NCBI GenBank assembly: GCA_036378675.1
Contig: DASUWA010000009.1
Location: 1-64,000 of the forward strand
Direction of reading: 5' to 3'
Length of the DNA: 64,000 nucleotides
From: Acidimicrobiales bacterium
GTDB taxonomy: Bacteria; Actinomycetota; Acidimicrobiia; Acidimicrobiales; Palsa-688
Of the stretch, positions 59,402 to 64,000 are shown one piece after another. Numbering within the stretch: position 1 is the first letter of the stretch; each line of letters opens with the position of its first letter. A program made the position numbers and the translations under genes. The notes under the pieces were generated by a model. It searched no databases. It had not been told where the DNA came from and worked only from the letters and a program-made list of their open reading frames with translations.

Positions 59402-60268
59402 TCACGCCGGCCTCAGGTGAACCACATCGCCGGCAGAGACGGCGACAAGCGCCGGCGCCCCTTCGCCGCCTTTGCCGCCCGGGCCGCCCGAGCCACCCCT
59501 GCCGCCCGAACCAGCCCTGCCGCCCGAACCAGCCGAACCAGCCGAACCAGCCGGCCGGACGATGAGCCTTCCCTCGTCGTCGATGCTCTCGGCGACGCCC
59601 ACGAGCCGCGACCCAACCTCCTCGACCTCGACTTCTCTACCGACGGTCGAGCACTCGCTCCGGTACCGGGCAGCGACAACATCCCAGTCCCCGATCAGCC
59701 CGTCGAATTTTCGCAGCCAGGCGGCAAGGAGGTCGGGCCGCCCGACTCTGCGTCCGGCCAGCTGATCCAGCCACACCGACCCCGGCGGGCCCGAATGCAC
59801 GTTCAATCCCATGCCCACGACCAGGGCGCCGGCGGTCGACTCGGCCAGTATTCCGGCCAGTTTGCGGGGCAGGCCGCCGGGTGGCAGATCGCCTTCCACA
59901 CCTTCGGGCTCGATCAGGTCGTTCGGCCACTTCAATTCCGGACGGACGTCGGCGACCTCGGCGCAGGCGTCGCGGGCAGCCAGTCCCGCCGCTGCCGTGA
60001 CCAGGTGCCACCGGGACAAGGGCAGATCGCTCGGGCGCAGCAGGAGCGAGACGAGAAGCGCATCACCGGGCTCCGCCTCCCACGTGCGATCGAGGCGGCC
60101 ACGGCCCGCGGTCTGAAGATCGGCGGCGACGACCACCCCCTCTTGGGCACCCTCGGCCGCCATGTCCCCTACGACCCGATTCGTCGAATCGGTCACGTCG
60201 AGAAGGCGGATGTCGCCGAATCGGGTGAACGCCGCTAAGTCCGCGCGAACTCGCTCGTCGAGGAACAC
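59402..60268 (-). CDS. birA: Biotin--[acetyl-CoA-carboxylase] ligase, non-repressor type
   Basis: A 288-residue ligase attaching biotin to carboxylase carrier domains: LDVTDSTNRVVGDMA, AADLQTAGRGRLDRTWEAEP (the GRGR biotinyl-AMP loop), LKWPNDLIEPEG, LAGILAES, VVGMGLNVHSG. There is no N-terminal HTH, so it does not act as a repressor. In the C-terminal SH3-like domain about 30 residues of Gly/Ser/Ala (AGSAGSAGSGGRAGSGGRGG) are inserted between strands EGRLIVRP and VAVSAGDVVHL, produced by short repeats in the DNA around 59478-59560. It is divergent from the carboxylase gene, its likely substrate, with 20 bp between starts. Confidence 0.93.
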   Translation of the reverse strand: MFLDERVRADLAAFTRFGDIRLLDVTDSTNRVVGDMAAEGAQEGVVVAADLQTAGRGRLDRTWEAEPGDALLVSLLLRPSDLPLSRWHLVTAAAGLAARDACAEVADVRPELKWPNDLIEPEGVEGDLPPGGLPRKLAGILAESTAGALVVGMGLNVHSGPPGSVWLDQLAGRRVGRPDLLAAWLRKFDGLIGDWDVVAARYRSECSTVGREVEVEEVGSRLVGVAESIDDEGRLIVRPAGSAGSAGSGGRAGSGGRGGSGGPGGKGGEGAPALVAVSAGDVVHLRPA

Positions 60269-60288
60269 GGCTGACAGAATGCCTCCTC

Positions 60289-62070
60289 GTGCTCACAAAG
60301 GTCCTGATAGCCAACCGGGGGGAGATTGCCGTTCGGGTGATCCGCACATGCCGCGAGCTCGGTATTGCGACTGTCGCCATCTACTCCGACCTCGACCGCG
60401 AGGCACTGCATGTCCGCCTCGCCGACGAGGCGTACTCCCTCGGCGGCCAGACCGCCGCTGAGAGCTATCTGGACACCCAGAAGATCCTCGACGTCATCTC
60501 TCGCTCCGGTGCCGATGCTGTCCACCCCGGATACGGCTTCTTCTCCGAGAACGCCGACTTCGCGAGGGCCATCCAAGGGGCTGGAGTCATCTGGATCGGA
60601 CCGCCCCCCGAGGCCATCGAAGTGATGGGAGACAAGATCAGCTCGCGCTTGGCGGCACAGCGGGCCGATGTCGCCGGTGTCCCCGGGACGACCGAGGTCC
60701 TGAAGTCGGCCGACGAGGTGATCGCCTTCGGCGAGGCGCACGGCTGGCCGATCGCGATCAAAGCCGCTTACGGCGGGGGCGGCCGAGGCATGAGGGTCGT
60801 GCGTCAGGCGTCCGAAGCCGCCGACGCGCTCGAATCGGCACAGAGAGAGGCCGAGAAGGCCTTCGGGCGGCCGGAGAGTTACCTCGAGCGCTACCTGACC
60901 TGGCCGCGACACGTCGAGGTGCAGGTGTTCCTCGACAGCAAGGGCAACGCGGTGTACCTCGGCACCCGTGACTGCTCGGCTCAGCGGCGCCATCAGAAGC
61001 TCATCGAGGAGGCGCCGGCGCCGGCGATACCCGAGGCGACGCTTGCGGCGATGGGAGAGGCGGCGGTCAAGGTCGCCAAAGCATGCGGGTACGTGAACGC
61101 CGGGACCGTCGAGTTCATCTACCAGGACGGCGACTTCTACTTCCTCGAGATGAACACCCGGCTCCAGGTCGAGCACCCCGCGACAGAGGCGGTCACTCGC
61201 ATGGACCTGGTCGCCCTCCAGATCCGGATCGCGAACGGCGAGCCCCTCGGATTCGCGCAGAAGGACGTTCGATTGAACGGGCACGCGATCGAGGTTCGGA
61301 TAAACGCTGAGGATCCGGCGGGCGGACGTTTTCTGCCATCTCCCGGCAAGATCACCCGCTTCCGCAGTGCCAACGGCTTCGGCGTCAGGACCGACGCTGG
61401 CTACGAGGAAGGCGACACCGTCAGCCAGTTCTACGACAACCTCATCGGCAAGCTCATCGTGTGGGGAACCGATCGCGAGGACGCCCGCCGGCGGACCCTT
61501 CGGGCTCTCCGGGAGATGGAGATTCAAGGACCGGCGACGACGATCCCGGCAGACATCGCGATCCTCGAGCATCCGGACTTCGTCAAAGTCGAGCACTCCA
61601 CCAACTGGGTCGAGCAAAAGCTCGATCTCTCCGGTGTGTCCGCGCAACCTGCTCAACCCGCGCCGACCGAAGAAGGCGAGCCGGCCCGCGTCCAGCGCGA
61701 CGTCGACGTGGAGGTCGACGGAAAACGCTTCCAGGTGAAGCTGTGGGTCCCGGACGTCGGCCCGGTTTTGGCCGGAGGTGCTTCGGCCGGCGCGGCTGCA
61801 CGGGCTCCCCGCGCTCCGAGGGCCGGAGGGGGCCACGGGCACGGTGGCTCCGGCGGCAGCGGGCAAGTGACCGTCCCCATGCAGGGAACCATCGTCAAGG
61901 TCCTGGTTCAGGTGGGCGACGAGGTCGAAGTCGGTCAGGCCGTAACCGTCCTCGAAGCCATGAAGATGGAGAACAACATCACGGCCGAGGCGTCGGGCAC
62001 CGTCAAGGAGATCAAGGTCAAGCCCGGTGATGCGGTCGGCGCCGGCGACGTCGTCGTCGTTATCGAATGA
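60289..62070 (+). CDS. Acyl-CoA carboxylase alpha subunit (biotin carboxylase plus biotin carrier)
   Basis: A 593-residue two-domain protein of the AccA3/BccA type. Biotin carboxylase: LIANRGEIAVRVIRTCRELG, HPGYGFFSENADFARA, ATP-grasp loop AAYGGGGRGMRVV, EMNTRLQVEHPATEAVTRMD, and INAEDPAGGRFLPSPGKI. After a Pro/Ala/Gly-rich linker (about 470-525) the carrier domain has biotinyl-Lys K559 in EAMKMENN. It carboxylates acetyl- or propionyl-CoA together with a beta subunit not in the window. GTG 60289 lies 8 nt after CAGAAT, a weak leaderless -10. Confidence 0.95.
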   Translation: MLTKVLIANRGEIAVRVIRTCRELGIATVAIYSDLDREALHVRLADEAYSLGGQTAAESYLDTQKILDVISRSGADAVHPGYGFFSENADFARAIQGAGVIWIGPPPEAIEVMGDKISSRLAAQRADVAGVPGTTEVLKSADEVIAFGEAHGWPIAIKAAYGGGGRGMRVVRQASEAADALESAQREAEKAFGRPESYLERYLTWPRHVEVQVFLDSKGNAVYLGTRDCSAQRRHQKLIEEAPAPAIPEATLAAMGEAAVKVAKACGYVNAGTVEFIYQDGDFYFLEMNTRLQVEHPATEAVTRMDLVALQIRIANGEPLGFAQKDVRLNGHAIEVRINAEDPAGGRFLPSPGKITRFRSANGFGVRTDAGYEEGDTVSQFYDNLIGKLIVWGTDREDARRRTLRALREMEIQGPATTIPADIAILEHPDFVKVEHSTNWVEQKLDLSGVSAQPAQPAPTEEGEPARVQRDVDVEVDGKRFQVKLWVPDVGPVLAGGASAGAAARAPRAPRAGGGHGHGGSGGSGQVTVPMQGTIVKVLVQVGDEVEVGQAVTVLEAMKMENNITAEASGTVKEIKVKPGDAVGAGDVVVVIE

Positions 62071-62076
62071 ATCCTG

Positions 62077-62868
62077 TTACTTCAACACGTTGACCGCGCG
62101 AGCGATCACGAACGCGACCGTCAGCAGCGCGACCGCCGACTGAACCAACATAAGCATCTTCGCCCAGCGCGACAACGGCATCGTGTCGGTTGGGCTGAAT
62201 GCTGTCGCGTTCGTGAAGGAGACGTACAGGTAGTCGATGAAGTTCGGCTTCCACTCGGGCGGCGCGAGGCTCGGCTGAGTCATCTGCGGGAACAAGAAGT
62301 CGGGGTACTGGCGGGTCCCGTGCGCGCGAAGAACGGGGCCACCACGATCCCACTCCCAGTACCAGAGCGCGAAAACGATGATGTTGGTGATGTAGACGCT
62401 CGCGCCTCGAGATATCAGAACGGACGCGCTGTCTCCCTCCTTGCCGTTGATCAAACCGTCGATGAGCCTTGCGGTTGCCCACGCGTTCGCGAGGGAGATG
62501 AGAGCGATCAGCGCGACGCTCGCTGCCCTCACCGCGTCCGACGTTCGGTTCAGCCTTCGAGGGTTGTACGTGGTGAGTCCGATGAACAGCAGCCCCTCGA
62601 GAGTCGGCAGCAGCCACCCCGGGCCGATCACGAGTCGTGAAGGCAGAACCAGCTGGAGCGCAATGGCGACAGCTATCGCAGCCGCGATCGGCAGGCGATG
62701 CTCCCCTTCGGTCGCTCGACGCCACGCGGGCACCAGGCCCTGCTCGACCGCCTTGGTCACACCGATGACCTCCGGGGCGGTCTCTTGCTCGATGCGCTTG
62801 AGGTGCTCCTGCAGACTCTCGACGAGCCGGTGCAGAGAATCCTCAGGAGAGACCGGGTCTACTGGCAT
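62077..62868 (-). CDS. Hypothetical membrane protein with ion-channel-like C-terminus
   Basis: A 263-residue protein with a charged helical N-terminus (residues 1-55) and five hydrophobic segments: PIAAAIAVAIALQLVLPS, LPTLEGLLFIGLT, VALIALISLANAWATA, SVYITNIIVFALWYWEW and MLMLVQSAVALLTVAFVIA. The segment YLYVSFTNATAFSPTDTMPL just before the last helix is placed like the pore loop of two-helix K+ channels (normally S-x-T-T-x-G-Y-G-D) but lacks the filter residues. Similar proteins are annotated DUF1345 or unknown. It converges on the carboxylase gene with 6 bp between and is divergent from the ECF41 operon. Confidence 0.78.
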   Translation of the reverse strand: MPVDPVSPEDSLHRLVESLQEHLKRIEQETAPEVIGVTKAVEQGLVPAWRRATEGEHRLPIAAAIAVAIALQLVLPSRLVIGPGWLLPTLEGLLFIGLTTYNPRRLNRTSDAVRAASVALIALISLANAWATARLIDGLINGKEGDSASVLISRGASVYITNIIVFALWYWEWDRGGPVLRAHGTRQYPDFLFPQMTQPSLAPPEWKPNFIDYLYVSFTNATAFSPTDTMPLSRWAKMLMLVQSAVALLTVAFVIARAVNVLK

Positions 62869-62930
62869 CCCGTCACCCCGCTCAACCTACTTGTTCGGCC
62901 TGCGAGTTGCGTTGTCCCTCCGAGTTGCGG

Positions 62931-62957
62931 TGTCACAGCCATGGGTGTTGCCTCGTC
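62931..62957 (+). promoter_or_regulatory. ECF41-type sigma factor promoter
   Basis: TGTCACA (62931-62937), a 16-bp spacer, then CGTC (62954-62957). This equals the ECF41 promoter consensus as I recall it (TGTCACA-N16-CGTC). It lies 38 bp before the first gene of the operon encoding the ECF41-like sigma factor, implying autoregulation. Confidence 0.75.
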
Positions 62958-62994
62958 AGAGAGGTTGAAAACGAGAACTCAGGAGCTGCCCACC

Positions 62995-63555
62995 ATGGCA
63001 ATCATTCCCCTCGTCGAGCAACCGAAAGGACTCATATCGCGTTTCGCCGCAGCGTACGGCCGGCGCCGGTTCGGTAGGGACGTCGAGCCGCTGCAGGCGG
63101 GCTTGCACCACTCGGGCGTTTTGGTCGCCGCCGGCCTGATCGAGACCGCGGCAGAGAAGGGTTGGAAGAAGCTCGACCCGCACCTGGCGCTGCTCGCGAT
63201 CCAGGCATCCTCCGGCGCCATCGGCTGCACCTGGTGCACCGACTTCGGCTACTACGAGAGCCTCCAGAAAGGGCAGGACCCGGAGAAGGTTCGGGACGTA
63301 CCCGTGTGGCGCGACAGCAGTGTCTATTCGGAAAAAGAAAGGGTCGTCCTGGAGTACGCCGAAGCCGCTTCAGCCACGCCGGTCGTGATCAGCGACGATC
63401 TGGCCGCGCGCCTGCACGACCACTTCAGCGACGAGGAGATCGTTGAGTTGGCGGCGTGGGTGGCTCTCGAGAACTATCGCAGCCGCTTCAACGCAGGTCT
63501 CGGTCTGCGAAGCCAGGGCTTCTCGGACAGCTGCATCGTGCCGGCGAGCGCGTGA
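62995..63555 (+). CDS. Carboxymuconolactone decarboxylase/AhpD-like protein
   Basis: A 186-residue protein with the CMD core: LALLAIQASSGAIGCTWCTD carries the redox CxxC (C78 and C81), then FGYYESLQKGQDPEKVRDVP, SEKERVVLEYAEAAS and IVELAAWVALENYRSRFN. AhpD-like CMD proteins have peroxidase or thiol-disulfide activity. ATG 62995 follows GGAG at 9 nt and lies 38 bp after the ECF41 promoter. Its stop overlaps the sigma-factor start (GTGA at 63552-63555). CMD-family genes are the standard partners of ECF41 sigma factors. Confidence 0.92.
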   Translation: MAIIPLVEQPKGLISRFAAAYGRRRFGRDVEPLQAGLHHSGVLVAAGLIETAAEKGWKKLDPHLALLAIQASSGAIGCTWCTDFGYYESLQKGQDPEKVRDVPVWRDSSVYSEKERVVLEYAEAASATPVVISDDLAARLHDHFSDEEIVELAAWVALENYRSRFNAGLGLRSQGFSDSCIVPASA

Positions 63556-64000
63556 CCGAAACCACCGCCTCGGAAGATCTGTTCACGAAGGAGCGTGCGC
63601 GCCTTCTGGGCCTGGCCTACCGGGTCCTCGGGAGCCTGGTCGACGCGGAGGACGTGGTCCAAGAGGCATGGATCCGCTGGTCGGCCGCCGACCGAGAGGT
63701 AATCGAACGGCCGTCTGCGTGGCTGACGACGGTCACTACCCGCATAGCGCTCGACCGCCTGAAGTCGGCGCACCGGCGTCGGGAGAAGTACGTCGGCCCG
63801 TGGCTCCCCGAGCCGATAGTGACGGCGCCGGGGCCGGAGGAGGCGGCCGAGGCGGCCGAGACGCTCACTCTCGGGTTCCTCGCCATGTTGGAACAACTCG
63901 ATCCGGTGTCGAGGGTGGTCTTTCTTCTGACCGACGTGTTCGGTTACTCGTCGACCGAGGTTTCCGAGGCCGTCGGAAAGAGTCCGGCGGCGTGCCGGCA
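63552..64000 (+). CDS. ECF41/SigJ-like RNA polymerase sigma factor (partial, C-terminus outside window)
   Basis: The visible 149 residues cover sigma region 2 (ERARLLGLAYRVLGSLVDAE, DVVQEAWIRWSAAD, AWLTTVTTRIALDRLKSAHR) and the start of region 4 (LEQLDPVSRVVFLLTDVFGY, EVSEAVGKSPAACR). ARLLGLAYRVLGS and KSPAACR are typical of ECF41/SigJ proteins, which carry a fused C-terminal SnoaL-like domain instead of a separate anti-sigma factor; that part is outside the window. Coupling to the CMD gene and the upstream ECF41 promoter support the assignment. Confidence 0.92.
   Translation, partial: MTETTASEDLFTKERARLLGLAYRVLGSLVDAEDVVQEAWIRWSAADREVIERPSAWLTTVTTRIALDRLKSAHRRREKYVGPWLPEPIVTAPGPEEAAEAAETLTLGFLAMLEQLDPVSRVVFLLTDVFGYSSTEVSEAVGKSPAACR

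Overview
The window is high-GC, gene-dense DNA from an actinobacterium, most likely of the class Acidimicrobiia. Lineage evidence: a secA-prfB-ftsE-ftsX operon; F420 genes (cofD/fbiA, cofE/fbiB); the actinobacterial neighbourhood manB / SIS isomerase / Trm112 / DUF3499 / DUF5719 / wbbL-like / rml; DUF222-HNH; and a secreted protein built from 'GYWxVAxDGGxFxFGDAxFYGS' repeats, a style I associate with Acidimicrobiia. No tRNA, rRNA, CRISPR array or IS transposase was recognised.

Layout. 1-6973: a membrane glycosyltransferase-like gene cut by the window edge, a lipoprotein class B penicillin-binding protein, then an overlapping run of AI-2E-type transporter, LiaF-like membrane protein and histidine kinase. 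6974-11880: an accessory block that opens with a 44% GC spacer and holds a small ORF, a DUF222-HNH nuclease, a tautomerase, a TIGR03086 protein, a TPR-LuxR regulator and a 166-bp nested inverted repeat. A NarL-type response regulator, plausibly the separated partner of the kinase, follows at 11884. 12550-21966: mostly small or secreted proteins (CHAP hydrolase, pseudokinase plus FHA pair, DUF732 lipoprotein, truncated haemoglobin, alpha/beta hydrolase). 21980-27586: ftsX, ftsE, prfB and secA on the minus strand. 27744-37027: DUF2079 membrane protein, an orphan response regulator with a structured leader and a coupled 29-codon ORF, the sugar-phosphate genes (isomerase, Trm112, a membrane-protein/ManB fusion), a 55-aa zinc ribbon, a CPBP protease and DUF3499. 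37063-45042: ftsH, DUF5719, a very large GT2 membrane glycosyltransferase, and a phasin-like protein behind a phased operator cluster.

45165-60268 is an envelope-glycan region: GDP-sugar reductase, two GT4 enzymes, the divergent F420 pair cofD-cofE, then a long minus-strand series with many 1-4 bp stop/start overlaps (epimerase, nucleotidyltransferase, membrane protein, WbbL-like GT2, UDP-xylose synthase-like, ugd, rmlD, rmlB, rmlA) ending at birA. birA is divergent from the biotin carboxylase/carrier gene whose product it should modify. The right edge holds a carboxymuconolactone decarboxylase-family gene coupled to an ECF41/SigJ-like sigma factor, with a matching ECF41 promoter upstream.

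Most notable beyond ordinary genes: (1) the leader of the response regulator at 29977, a 17-bp-arm hairpin that places a leader-peptide ribosome-binding site in its loop, next to a separate 194-nt structured element; (2) a 63-bp intergenic element present twice in opposite orientations (39123-39191 and 58041-58105); (3) 11-16 bp tandem repeats that begin at or just after stop codons and carry a stop codon in every unit; (4) a helically phased operator cluster at 44396-44466; (5) an in-frame membrane-protein/phosphomannomutase fusion; (6) a probable CTG start in a CTGA overlap.
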